Below are positions 23,614 through 30,589 of a DNA stretch of 34,582 nucleotides, in pieces. Below the pieces are notes generated by a model. That model was given only the letters and a program-made list of their open reading frames with translations, was not told the DNA's origin and made no database searches. Origin of the DNA: a virus. How positions within the stretch are numbered: position 1 is the stretch's first letter; every line of letters starts with the position of its first letter. The position numbers and the translations under genes were made by a program. The stretch is from positions 1 through 34,582 of IMG/VR virus record IMGVR_UViG_3300010373_000098; one strand, given 5' to 3'.

Positions 23614-24279
23614 CTATGCAACCAGCTTTACCGCATCGAACGGCACAGAGATTTCCTCGACCACACCAGTCCGGAGATTTTCCAATATCGCCTTGAGGTG
23701 CTGGTTATCCTCCCAGCCTGTAAGCGTGGCCTCGTGGCCTATGCCCTGCCCCCAGAGGATCTTGACCGTCTGGCCTGCATTGAGCTTTCGCTTGGCCGCA
23801 GCAAGCGCTTTCTGAGCCGTTTTGGTGAGGGTTGCGCGCTCTGATGAGTTGAGCGCCGCGACTTCCTTATCCGCCTTCGTGTGGCTGTTGGCCTCGATTG
23901 TGCGCATAGTGATGATGTCGACCACTGAGACGTTGATAGGTATCCGCTGGTCACCAATGTGCGAGACGAGCAGACCAGCCACACCAGGCACGCCGCGAAG
24001 TCTCTCAAAGTCCGTCACGCCGTGGACGAACATATACCCCTGCAGAAGCGGAAACCGGCGCAGCTCGTAGACGCCAGTTTTCTTGCGGTTGCGGATCACT
24101 TTGAACTCTGCCGGCATGTAGTGCTGATAGCCGGCCTCAGATAGCGCACGCTCAACTGCTGAGACATTGGCGCATAGGCTCGTGACAATACGGTACCCCT
24201 TCCCGCGCGTAGTTAGCTCGGTCTCAAATTGCCTTTGAGGCATCTGGGCACCTGGGGTTGTGCGAATTGCTAGCCACAT
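23614..24279 (-). CDS. NusG/RfaH-like transcription elongation or antitermination factor
   Basis: 221 residues from the ATG at 24279 (CGGGGA site 6 bases upstream; an upstream TTG at 24294 is less likely). The middle part shows the NGN-domain pattern (AGYQHYMPAEFKVIRNRKK, FPLLQGYMFVHG, LRGVPGVAGLLV) and the C-terminus a KOW-like segment (LNAGQTVKILWGQGIGHEATL). NusG paralogues bind RNA polymerase and suppress pausing and termination; some act only on selected operons. It is the last early gene and lies directly before the late promoter, so a role in switching on the terminator-containing late operon is inferred. Confidence 0.85.
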   Translation of the reverse strand: MWLAIRTTPGAQMPQRQFETELTTRGKGYRIVTSLCANVSAVERALSEAGYQHYMPAEFKVIRNRKKTGVYELRRFPLLQGYMFVHGVTDFERLRGVPGVAGLLVSHIGDQRIPINVSVVDIITMRTIEANSHTKADKEVAALNSSERATLTKTAQKALAAAKRKLNAGQTVKILWGQGIGHEATLTGWEDNQHLKAILENLRTGVVEEISVPFDAVKLVA

Positions 24280-24295
24280 GTGTTGTCCCCGCAAG

Positions 24296-24412
24296 TTAGA
24301 GCATCAGCACAGCAAGAAAAATCAGCCATCCCCAACCGTCGTGCCCGGAATAAGCCACAGCAGCAGCACCGATCACGCATATCGCGATGAGATGGTTACG
24401 CGTGAGGCTCAT
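24296..24412 (-). CDS. 38-residue membrane peptide
   Basis: Starts MSLTRNHLIAICVIGAAAVA and ends in a second hydrophobic run (GWGWLIFLAVLML). GGAGG lies 8 bases before the ATG, strongly supporting this start over the longer frame to 24538. Two short membrane segments separated by SGHDG are possible. Function unknown. Confidence 0.65.
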   Translation of the reverse strand: MSLTRNHLIAICVIGAAAVAYSGHDGWGWLIFLAVLML

Positions 24413-24425
24413 TGCCTGCCTCCGT

Positions 24426-24656
24426 TCATCGTGTTGGTCTGAGATCGAGCGCAGAACGGCCCGGAATAGGGTCGCCGCACACGCGAGCGGTGAGGTTTCT
24501 GGTATTGGGCGGTATTTCAGCCAACCTGGCCGCGACATCGGCCGGATTCGGAAAGACTTCGCGCTCGGAAAGGCCCGCCTGGCGACGCAGCCGCGTCATT
24601 TCCCGCATATCGGCGCGGCGTTGAATTTTGCATTTCGCGTGCGTAGATTTACTCAC
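24426..24656 (-). CDS. 76-residue basic protein of unknown function
   Basis: Starts MSKSTHAKCKIQRRADMREM, very rich in Arg, with an early charged helix and a Pro-containing tail (DPIPGRSALDLRPTR). The ATG overlaps the previous TGA. Basicity suggests nucleic acid binding, not proven. Confidence 0.65.
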   Translation of the reverse strand: MSKSTHAKCKIQRRADMREMTRLRRQAGLSEREVFPNPADVAARLAEIPPNTRNLTARVCGDPIPGRSALDLRPTR

Positions 24657-24889
24657 AGTGTCTCTCCGTAAGGATGGGGCAGCCCAAGCCGCCGGCTTCG
24701 CTCGTAGGTTATCCAGCGCAGAATGGTGGCCTCTTGAACGTCAAGCCGCACCGCAAGGTCCGCCGTGTCATTTCCCAAGCGAAAGAGGTCGTAAGCCATC
24801 TGAGATCGAGTGCGGCGGCGCCTTGTCGGCGCCCTTTTGACAAGCGGCTGCTTCCATCTCTCCATGCCGGCATAGGGAACTAGGTTCAT
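24653..24889 (-). CDS. small helix-turn-helix-like protein
   Basis: A 78-residue protein with a very basic segment (KRAPTRRRRTRSQ, about residues 18-30) and a C-terminal part DTADLAVRLDVQEATILRWI that reads as a helix-turn-helix of the kind in small phage regulators. ATGA overlaps at both ends place it in the early operon. Could regulate transcription or act in replication initiation. Confidence 0.65.
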   Translation of the reverse strand: MNLVPYAGMERWKQPLVKRAPTRRRRTRSQMAYDLFRLGNDTADLAVRLDVQEATILRWITYERSRRLGLPHPYGETL

Positions 24890-25356
24890 GCGCGCCTCGC
24901 TATTTCCATCGCGGGAGGTCCGTAGACCGTGCCGACGCCAACGATAAACGCATGCCCGTCTGGAAACTCATTGACGCGCCTGCGGTACTCATCAAGACCG
25001 ATGTTTTCGGCTAGCTTTTCGCAGTCCTGGTATTTCGTGCGCATTTTCTCCTGCCTGATGTAGAAGGGGGTTCCAGTATGCGTTCGATAGACCGGGATGC
25101 GCGGCTTGGCCTTGAGGTCGATATATTCCTGACGCTGGCGAGCTTCCGTGACGAATTCCGCGATCGACGGCGCGAAGGTCTTCGATGCGCCAGCTACATT
25201 CCCCATGATGAAGCGCTGAGCTGCTTCAATGACGGCTGTTGATGACAGGTCCTGCGTAGCCAATTCGTAGGTGTCTAGCGTCAGATCCGGGTTCGTATTG
25301 CTCATCGGAAAAGCATTGAGCATCCGGGTGACTTCCGTTAGCGTTGCGTCGTCCAT
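24886..25356 (-). CDS. early protein of unknown function, possibly replication-linked
   Basis: 156 residues from ATG 25356 (MDDATLTEVTRMLNAF). Contains TYELATQDLSSTAVIEAAQRFI, then TFAPSIAEFVTEARQRQEYID, and a C-terminal globular part. The ATLxEV/APSxxEF layout resembles phage proteins next to replication genes. Ribosome site is weak and the 5' end overlaps the previous gene by 131 bases, far more than other junctions. Confidence 0.7.
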   Translation of the reverse strand: MDDATLTEVTRMLNAFPMSNTNPDLTLDTYELATQDLSSTAVIEAAQRFIMGNVAGASKTFAPSIAEFVTEARQRQEYIDLKAKPRIPVYRTHTGTPFYIRQEKMRTKYQDCEKLAENIGLDEYRRRVNEFPDGHAFIVGVGTVYGPPAMEIARRA

Positions 25357-25639
25357 TGATCTTGTCCCGTGCTGCATCTGCGAAGGTTCGTTTTCCGGTG
25401 CGCGCTTGCGGTCTTTGCATCCAGTCGGACTTGAACCCCGTCCAGCCGCGAAGGATCATCTCCTCGGCCGCTGCATTAGGGTCGGGGCAAAGTGCGAACT
25501 GCTTCGCTAGAAGCTTGGCCGCGAAGGCTGTCAGAGGGCTTTTTTTGCCCCTCCGGTGTTCGATGACCGCCGAAGCGTGATCCTCATCAAGGACGACCAA
25601 AAGGGCGTCTAGGATGGCGTGTCTGTGCTCAAGTGTCAT
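25226..25639 (-). CDS. early protein with GWTGFKSDWM motif
   Basis: A 137-residue protein. Residues 1-80 look genuine: a helical N-terminus (MTLEHRHAILDALLVVLDED) and AAEEMILRGWTGFKSDWM, similar to C-terminal motifs in phage replication initiation proteins. The last 43 residues lie over the next gene in another frame and look less conserved; the true end, or a frameshift, is uncertain. ATGA joins it to the DUF1064 gene. Confidence 0.65.
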   Translation of the reverse strand: MTLEHRHAILDALLVVLDEDHASAVIEHRRGKKSPLTAFAAKLLAKQFALCPDPNAAAEEMILRGWTGFKSDWMQRPQARTGKRTFADAARDKINGRRNANGSHPDAQCFSDEQYEPGSDARHLRIGYAGPVINSRH

Positions 25640-25956
25640 ACGAGCTGTATCTCCCGGCCATAGAGGGCGTGGAAAAGCTTGGCTTTGTTGATGAAGTCGC
25701 GGGTGCGAACACCCTTGCTGTCTTCGGTGACAGTGCGACCGGTACTTGACTCGATGTACTCAAAATCACCGACGTAGGTTGCTACGTGCAGGCTGTTCAC
25801 TGTGAGCGGGTAACGAGGCTGCAGCTTGAGGCCGCTGATCTCCCCTGCCCGCTCTAATAGCTTCAGGTCGCAATACCGCTTGGCTTCACGCTTCGATGCA
25901 AAGCGGATGCCGTCTATTATCGTAGGAACGTTCTTGTATTTGCGGGCACCGTTCAC
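25636..25956 (-). CDS. DUF1064 PD-(D/E)XK nuclease-like protein
   Basis: A 106-residue protein with the DUF1064 layout: FASKREAKRYCDLKLLERAG (Glu 24), LQPRYPLTVN, YVGDFEYI (Asp 64), VTEDSKGVRTRDFINKAKL (Asp 79, Lys 81). These residues are those of PD-(D/E)XK nucleases, and phage members are thought to act as recombination or Holliday-junction endonucleases. It is coupled by ATGA overlaps to the methyltransferase and the next gene. Confidence 0.85.
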   Translation of the reverse strand: MNGARKYKNVPTIIDGIRFASKREAKRYCDLKLLERAGEISGLKLQPRYPLTVNSLHVATYVGDFEYIESSTGRTVTEDSKGVRTRDFINKAKLFHALYGREIQLV

Positions 25957-26639
25957 AGGAACGCCTCCTGCTTTGGCTCAGGAGCGCGTTCAACGAAAAA
26001 GTCAGGCTGCGCATAGGCCTTGCGGATGCGCTCGCATGCGATGTCGAAGTAAGGTTCGTGCCGCTCAATGCCCGTAAACGCCAGCCCACGCTTTGCACAG
26101 GCAACACCTGTCGATCCCGAGCCCATGAATGGGTCAACCACTGTCTTGGCGCTAGGAACGTGCGTGAGGCACCATTCCATGACGCCCACCGGCTTCTGCG
26201 TAGGGTGCTCGCGAATGTCGGAGCCTTTGCGGATCATGCCATGCCAGCGCCAGTAAAGGCGCCTGACTGCTTTCGGCATATTGGTCCACGCCATCTCGCA
26301 GTCGGCGAAGTCATTGTCGCCGTTTTGCTTGTCCCAGATCAGCCAACAGGAGGTTGGCGGAAGCTCGAAATAGTTGCCGCCAAATATAATCTGCCACTTA
26401 CCGGCAGCGCGCATGGCTGCGATCTGCGCCGGAGAACACGGTTGATCGTCCCACGCTGACTTGCCATAGTCCTTGGATGCTGCAAGCATGGATCGGCTAG
26501 CGTTGTCATTGCGCGCCTCGCCGATCCCATAAGGAGGGTCCGTCAGGCATAGGTCGAACTGCCCGATCGCGGGCAAAACCTCGCCCATGTCGCCCAACAG
26601 CAGCCGGCAATCGCCTATCTGGACCTCGCGGCGGATCAT
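25953..26639 (-). CDS. DNA N4-cytosine or N6-adenine methyltransferase
   Basis: 228 residues from ATG 26639, which overlaps the previous stop as ATGA. Motif IV is DPPY at 34-37, then HPTQKP at 145-150, and motif I DPFMGSGSTG at 169-178 followed by GIERHEPYFDIA (Glu 192). The order DPPY before the SAM-binding loop marks the beta-type class. No restriction enzyme gene adjoins it, so it is a solitary enzyme, probably protecting phage DNA or altering its regulation. Target sequence cannot be predicted here. Confidence 0.92.
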   Translation of the reverse strand: MIRREVQIGDCRLLLGDMGEVLPAIGQFDLCLTDPPYGIGEARNDNASRSMLAASKDYGKSAWDDQPCSPAQIAAMRAAGKWQIIFGGNYFELPPTSCWLIWDKQNGDNDFADCEMAWTNMPKAVRRLYWRWHGMIRKGSDIREHPTQKPVGVMEWCLTHVPSAKTVVDPFMGSGSTGVACAKRGLAFTGIERHEPYFDIACERIRKAYAQPDFFVERAPEPKQEAFL

Positions 26640-26812
26640 CCAGCCAGCGCCCTCCACGCCATCATGAGGCACTGCCCTGCTCCGTAGAGAGCAAGGAGGC
26701 TGACGAGTGTTGCTACTGTCCATGCTGCTCCTGATGCCCATGGTGGGAGCTTTGGATCTGGTTCTTCTATCCAGGGCTCTGGAATGCGAGAGTGATCGAG
26801 GGGAGCGTTCAT
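26636..26812 (-). CDS. 58-residue single-pass membrane protein
   Basis: Starts MNAPLDHSRIPEPWIEEPDP (GAGGT site 8 bases upstream), a Pro-rich acidic N-terminus followed by one transmembrane helix (ASGAAWTVATLVSLLALYGA). The longer frame to 26854 has no ribosome site. It lies just downstream of the von Willebrand A gene and could be a membrane partner, but this is only by position. Confidence 0.65.
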   Translation of the reverse strand: MNAPLDHSRIPEPWIEEPDPKLPPWASGAAWTVATLVSLLALYGAGQCLMMAWRALAG

Positions 26813-26817
26813 GGCGG

Positions 26818-27447
26818 TTACCTCGCCGCCTTTTTGCGATCTTCGTCCGACCACGACATTGAAGCGCCAGTTACAGCATAGGCGGTCGTCTGGGACGCCA
26901 TGGAGCGCATCGTTCCAGCATAGTTGCCGGCTGACATCTTGATGGTCTGGCCCGCATTGGTCCCGACGCTGGCGGCTTGGCCGAATGCATCGAAATCAGC
27001 ACCGAGAAACACAACCTGGTAGCCTTTGCCGCGAAGCGTATCGAGAGCCGCCTTCGCCCCGTCGCGCGTCACTTCCTTGCTATCGTTCTCTGCGCCATCG
27101 GTGACCACCGCAATGACGGCCTTGGACGGTGCCTCGTCATTGACCATTGTGCGTAGCCTGCCGATTGCATCGAAAAGTGGCGTCATTCCGCGAGGAAGCG
27201 CTTCGTCAGCCGAAATCGGCTTCCACGACGCCACATCATCGCTCCTGCGAAGAACGTCGAAATTCAGGCTATGAGAGCCATCAAACACAGCCACGGTTGC
27301 CTTGGCCGACTTGGTGGCTTTCTCGGTCGCGAGAGACTCCACATATGTGTTGATCGCGCCCATGGTTTCATCCCAGCGCGACGCCATCGAGCCGGAACGG
27401 TCGATCAGCAGATAAACGCTCAATGCAGACTTCTTGCTCAAGGTCAT
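26818..27447 (-). CDS. von Willebrand factor A domain protein
   Basis: About 209 residues almost entirely a vWA domain. The metal-ion-dependent adhesion site is complete: DRSGS at 16-20 (Asp 16, Ser 18, Ser 20), Thr 89 in GMTPLFDAIG, and Asp 117 in VVTDGAEND. No signal peptide. The AAGGAG ribosome site touches the ATG at 27447, whereas the TTG two codons on (27441, giving MSKKSALS) lies at proper spacing and may be the real start. Metal-dependent protein binding is expected; vWA proteins are uncommon in phage early operons and the partner is unknown. Confidence 0.9.
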   Translation of the reverse strand: MTLSKKSALSVYLLIDRSGSMASRWDETMGAINTYVESLATEKATKSAKATVAVFDGSHSLNFDVLRRSDDVASWKPISADEALPRGMTPLFDAIGRLRTMVNDEAPSKAVIAVVTDGAENDSKEVTRDGAKAALDTLRGKGYQVVFLGADFDAFGQAASVGTNAGQTIKMSAGNYAGTMRSMASQTTAYAVTGASMSWSDEDRKKAAR

Positions 27448-27477
27448 TCTCCTTTGGGTTGATCGTCGTCTAAATTC

Positions 27478-27912
27478 TCAAGTTCTGGTGCGATCCAAGT
27501 CGCGAGACTGGCCGCGAAGTCCCTCAATCTGAGAGCTAAAAAAATCCTCGTCCGTACGCTCAAGAAGCGCACGAAGAGAGGCGGTTTTCTCGATGAATGC
27601 GGCATGTTCTTTCCTCGCTTTCTGGAGCAATTCGCGCTCTTCTTTTGCCTTTGCCGCAGCCGCGTGAAGCTCGCGCATTTCGCGGAACTCCACGATGGCG
27701 GCATCGCGCCACCAGAACGATTTCACCCGCCGTTCGGTCCACTGGCTCTTTGGGTCACCCTCGTGCGGAAACATCTCGGCCAGTATCTTGTAGGCTCGCG
27801 CCAACATCACTTGGACGCTCGTCTTGCCGCCGATATCCAACACGTACCCACGTGCCATTTCTACATCTGACAACATCTGCTTTTTACTCGTATTCTCGTG
27901 TGCATTGCTCAT
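27478..27912 (-). CDS. coiled-coil early protein of unknown function
   Basis: 144 residues from ATG 27912, with a strong GGAAGGA site about 10 bases away. N-terminal globular part with WTERRVKSFWWRDAAIV (about 69-85), then a charged helix (FREMRELHAAAAKAKEEREL) with heptad spacing and a basic/acidic tail. It directly precedes the vWA gene. No family was recognised. Confidence 0.75.
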   Translation of the reverse strand: MSNAHENTSKKQMLSDVEMARGYVLDIGGKTSVQVMLARAYKILAEMFPHEGDPKSQWTERRVKSFWWRDAAIVEFREMRELHAAAAKAKEERELLQKARKEHAAFIEKTASLRALLERTDEDFFSSQIEGLRGQSRDLDRTRT

Positions 27913-28357
27913 GACTTCGTGCGTCCTTCCGCTGCATGGTTTGACCATGAGCAACGGACGAACGAAGGGCTGGAGAGAACTGGAAAGCTTCGAAGAGGCT
28001 GCCGCTCGACTGATTGGCGTCATGGACGAGCGGAAACGAAAAAGGCTTGCCGGGAGCCTTAATGCCCCGGCAGAAATCATGGATCAGCAGCGGTCCCCTG
28101 CTGAAAATGCGGCTGGCGAGAAGCTTGAGGGTTCGGGTAGCTTCGATCGCCAGCCGCAGCGGCCCGCCGCTCGGGAGGATGCGTGCAGCGGATTGGGTAG
28201 CGGGCAGGTTTACTCTAATCGACCAAATGCCGGCCCGAGTGGAGGGGTTAACTCGGTCGTCACTACCCCCTGCCCGCGCACTGACGCGAATGAGGTATCC
28301 GGCGGGTTTACGGTGCCGGTTCTGAACAGCAACGCGCGTCGGTGATTGGGATGTCAT
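27884..28357 (-). CDS. uncertain early reading frame
   Basis: A 157-residue frame that fits the operon: its ATG overlaps the DUF3307 stop (ATGA) and its end overlaps the next gene by 29 bases. The protein is rich in Arg, Ser and Pro and no domain was seen. The opposite strand (27947-28345) is also open, with a better-looking charged N-terminus (MSNGRTKGWRELESFEEAAA) but no ribosome site. Only one of the two, or neither, is likely to be translated. Confidence 0.4.
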   Translation of the reverse strand: MTSQSPTRVAVQNRHRKPAGYLIRVSARAGGSDDRVNPSTRAGIWSIRVNLPATQSAARILPSGGPLRLAIEATRTLKLLASRIFSRGPLLIHDFCRGIKAPGKPFSFPLVHDANQSSGSLFEAFQFSPALRSSVAHGQTMQRKDARSHEQCTREYE

Positions 28358-28692
28358 GGGAGCGGCCCCCACGCGGCGAGCAGGGCAACCCAAAGGACTT
28401 TGCAGGCGACGTGAAGGGCTTGATCTGTGTTGTAGGAGATGCGGCCCATGCATTTGGCGTCATCAATGAAGCAGTGGGCTACGAACTCGGCTACACCGAG
28501 CGTGAGGCTTCCTGTGATGAGGCCGACCATGCCGCCGTGGATTGCAGCGTGCGGGAGCAAGCCGTGGTACCACGGTACACCCGGTATTGGATTGGCGCGG
28601 TTCTTTGCCTTCGCCAGGAAGTCACCTTGAAGCGGATAATCCGCGACCGCGTGACCGGCGAGCAAAAGCGCGAATGTTTGCAGTGTGCTCAC
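28354..28692 (-). CDS. DUF3307 membrane protein
   Basis: A 112-residue protein with three to four hydrophobic helices and the DUF3307 motif pattern: FALLLAGHAVADYPLQ near the N-terminus, PHAAIHGGMVGL in the middle and FVAHCFIDDAKC later. Conserved His and Asp residues lie within or at the edge of the membrane segments. The family is common in bacteria and phages, function not known. Coupled by ATGA overlap to the previous gene. Confidence 0.85.
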   Translation of the reverse strand: MSTLQTFALLLAGHAVADYPLQGDFLAKAKNRANPIPGVPWYHGLLPHAAIHGGMVGLITGSLTLGVAEFVAHCFIDDAKCMGRISYNTDQALHVACKVLWVALLAAWGPLP

Positions 28693-29105
28693 GGCTTCTG
28701 CTCCTGGGAATTGGTGGGTGCGTGTCTCTCCACGCTGTCACCGCCTGCATCTTCCTTTCCCTGCGGTTGGGAGGAGCCTGGGATGCTCAGGCTTTCGGAC
28801 GCCGTTGCCGGCGAATGGGAATTGGTGGTGGTAGAGTTGGCTTGGGAGAGAGCGGCGTGAATGAATGCGCGATGGCACACTTTGATATCGTCGCAGTCGC
28901 GGTCGAAGTTGTCTTCCGCGAATTCCGCCATCGCGTCCGTGGGTTCACGCATAGCCTCGATGGCGGTGCGGGCTTGGTCCTGGAATGACCACCAGTTGCC
29001 ATTAACGTTGAAGCGGACATGCGGGTCGTCAGACAGTTTACCGAAGCGTGCGCAGTAGTGCTGCTCACAAAGGGCGCGCGCGACTTTGTCGATCATCTCG
29101 CTCAT
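28689..29105 (-). CDS. early protein of unknown function
   Basis: A 138-residue protein starting MSEMIDKVARALCEQHYCAR. The first 90 residues, with FNVNGNWWSFQDQARTAIEAM and AEFAEDNFDRDCDDIKVCHR, look globular; the rest is Ser/Asn/Gln-rich and probably disordered. Small phage proteins of this type with the DKVARALCE start are frequent in alphaproteobacterial phages. ATGA overlaps on both sides. Confidence 0.7.
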   Translation of the reverse strand: MSEMIDKVARALCEQHYCARFGKLSDDPHVRFNVNGNWWSFQDQARTAIEAMREPTDAMAEFAEDNFDRDCDDIKVCHRAFIHAALSQANSTTTNSHSPATASESLSIPGSSQPQGKEDAGGDSVERHAPTNSQEQKP

Positions 29106-29380
29106 GGCGTCTGGCCCTCTGGTTGAGTGGGTAGAGGGGCTCGGATGGCTTCGATGACGTGATCGATAGCGAGATTGTAGCTGATGTCCTCGGGGAAGCC
29201 GGTGTCGCCAACCTTTTCATCAAGCGCCACTGCGCAAGCTCGGTCGCGCTCAGCAAGGATGGCAAGAGCTATGTCACGAATGGAGTCTTGCCGCACGTCT
29301 CCAGCCTCCCGGCAATTGCAGAGCATCAAATCGAGCGCATTCTCGGCAGATGCCAAAATGTCAGCAGGGATAGCGCTCAT
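29102..29380 (-). CDS. 92-residue early protein of unknown function
   Basis: Starts MSAIPADILASAENALDLML; this ATG is preferred to the longer frame from 29452, which overlaps the GIY-YIG gene. Helical, with DVRQDSIRDIALAILAERDRAC. Its layout resembles the next gene (both contain an AxAxxALxE-type start and an IEAxR segment), possibly an old duplication. No known family. Confidence 0.65.
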   Translation of the reverse strand: MSAIPADILASAENALDLMLCNCREAGDVRQDSIRDIALAILAERDRACAVALDEKVGDTGFPEDISYNLAIDHVIEAIRAPLPTQPEGQTP

Positions 29381-29417
29381 TGGTGGCCACCTACGATTGC
29401 TGGCGACACGCGGATAA

Positions 29418-29750
29418 TCATGCCGCGCTCCGATCAAAAACCGGAGTGTCAATCAATTCACGGAAGCGCTGGCGGGCGGCTGGACATGCTTGCTCCCAAA
29501 GATGAAGCATCGTTTCTAGCCACGCGAATTGCTTCAATTCTTCCGTCGCGTGAAACCATTCGCCGTGCGACCGAAGATGCTCGAATTGGGCGTGGATTTC
29601 GCGTTCGCGCTCAGCAAAGCCGGGGATCATCCCGACGATTTCTAGGGAAACCGGCGATAAGAGACGAAGTGCCTTCAAACGCTCTTCGGGAGCGGAAGAG
29701 AAGCCAATTTTGATGAGGTTTACTGGTGCGGCGCCAAGGAAGTAAATCAT
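29418..29750 (-). CDS. GIY-YIG nuclease family protein (T5orf172/MUG113 type)
   Basis: 110 residues from ATG 29750, which overlaps the ParB-like gene stop (ATGA). Motifs: MIYFLGAAPVNLIKIGFSS (the Y...KIG equivalent of GIY-YIG, 1-19), PEERLKALR with the conserved Arg, LSPVSLEIVG, then EREIHAQF with His 53 and RSHGEWF at 60-66. The set is typical of the MUG113 group found in phages. Probably a DNA nuclease or DNA-binding protein. Confidence 0.85.
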   Translation of the reverse strand: MIYFLGAAPVNLIKIGFSSAPEERLKALRLLSPVSLEIVGMIPGFAEREREIHAQFEHLRSHGEWFHATEELKQFAWLETMLHLWEQACPAARQRFRELIDTPVFDRSAA

Positions 29751-30586
29751 GTGCCGAAACTCCGGTCCATGATCGGCGCGTCTTTCCACGCATCGAACTC
29801 TTCTCTCCATTCCTGGGGGGCGCGATTCCACCAAGCCTGACCGGCGGCCATCCATTTGGCTTTTGTCTCGGCGTCACTCAGGGGCTCATCAGCCAGACTC
29901 ACGACGCGGCGGGCGATGCCACCTTGTGCACGGTCACGCTCACGTTCCCTGGCCTTTTGCTTGGCCGTGGCGAGGTCGCGCTTGGCCATCGTCATTTGAT
30001 CGCCAGACCGCGTCTTGCGCAGCTTATCGAGATATTCTCCGGTATCGATAAGCGTGCCGGTAATGAACTGAAGAACCGAGGGAACGATAGCCTGTCCACG
30101 CTGGGCATCACGTTGCACGGATCGTTGCGAGAGACCCGTCAGTTTTGCCGTCTCGGAACTGAACGCATCCGCCAAGTTGGCGTTTGCGTCATTGCCCATT
30201 ACGGCATTGGCAGCGGCGGCACCGATCGCCTTGGCTTTGCCGTTCAACTCCTCATAGATTTCTTTCCGGCGGAAAGTCTGCCGCGCCCTATCGGCCGGCG
30301 ACAATTCTGCCCGGCAGAGATTTTCATCGATCATCGCCAGTTCGGCATGAAGGTCGTCGTCATCAACGATGATGCTTTCGATCTCAACCAGACCGAGTTT
30401 GCGGCATGCAGCCAAGCGGTGCGACCCGGCGATGACTTCCCACCGACCATTGCTTGCGCGAACGCGGATAGGATTGATCAGGCCGACCGCTCCTATGCTG
30501 TCTGCAAGCGCATCGACAGACGCCAGATCGATAGCCCTAGCATCGGCCCGCATGTCGATTTGATCGGTGGGAAGTTCGCGGCTCAT
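29747..30586 (-). CDS. ParB-like nuclease/partition domain protein
   Basis: A 279-residue protein. Residues 5-100 form the ParB N-terminal domain: SVDALADSIGAVGLINPIRV, then VIAGSHRLAACRKLG with the GxHR box (54-57), and ENLCRAELSPADRA. A helix-turn-helix-like part (LTGLSQRSVQRDAQRG, about 147-162) follows, and the C-terminus is charged with a WWNRAPQEWREEFDAW end. No ParA partner gene adjoins it, so it may serve gene regulation, recombination or replication rather than partition. Confidence 0.88.
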   Translation of the reverse strand: MSRELPTDQIDMRADARAIDLASVDALADSIGAVGLINPIRVRASNGRWEVIAGSHRLAACRKLGLVEIESIIVDDDDLHAELAMIDENLCRAELSPADRARQTFRRKEIYEELNGKAKAIGAAAANAVMGNDANANLADAFSSETAKLTGLSQRSVQRDAQRGQAIVPSVLQFITGTLIDTGEYLDKLRKTRSGDQMTMAKRDLATAKQKARERERDRAQGGIARRVVSLADEPLSDAETKAKWMAAGQAWWNRAPQEWREEFDAWKDAPIMDRSFGT

Positions 30587-30589
30587 GAT

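Noticed and set aside
23537-23844. Plus-strand frame opposite the NusG-like gene
   Set aside because: It overlaps a well supported gene and the promoter region, with no ribosome site.
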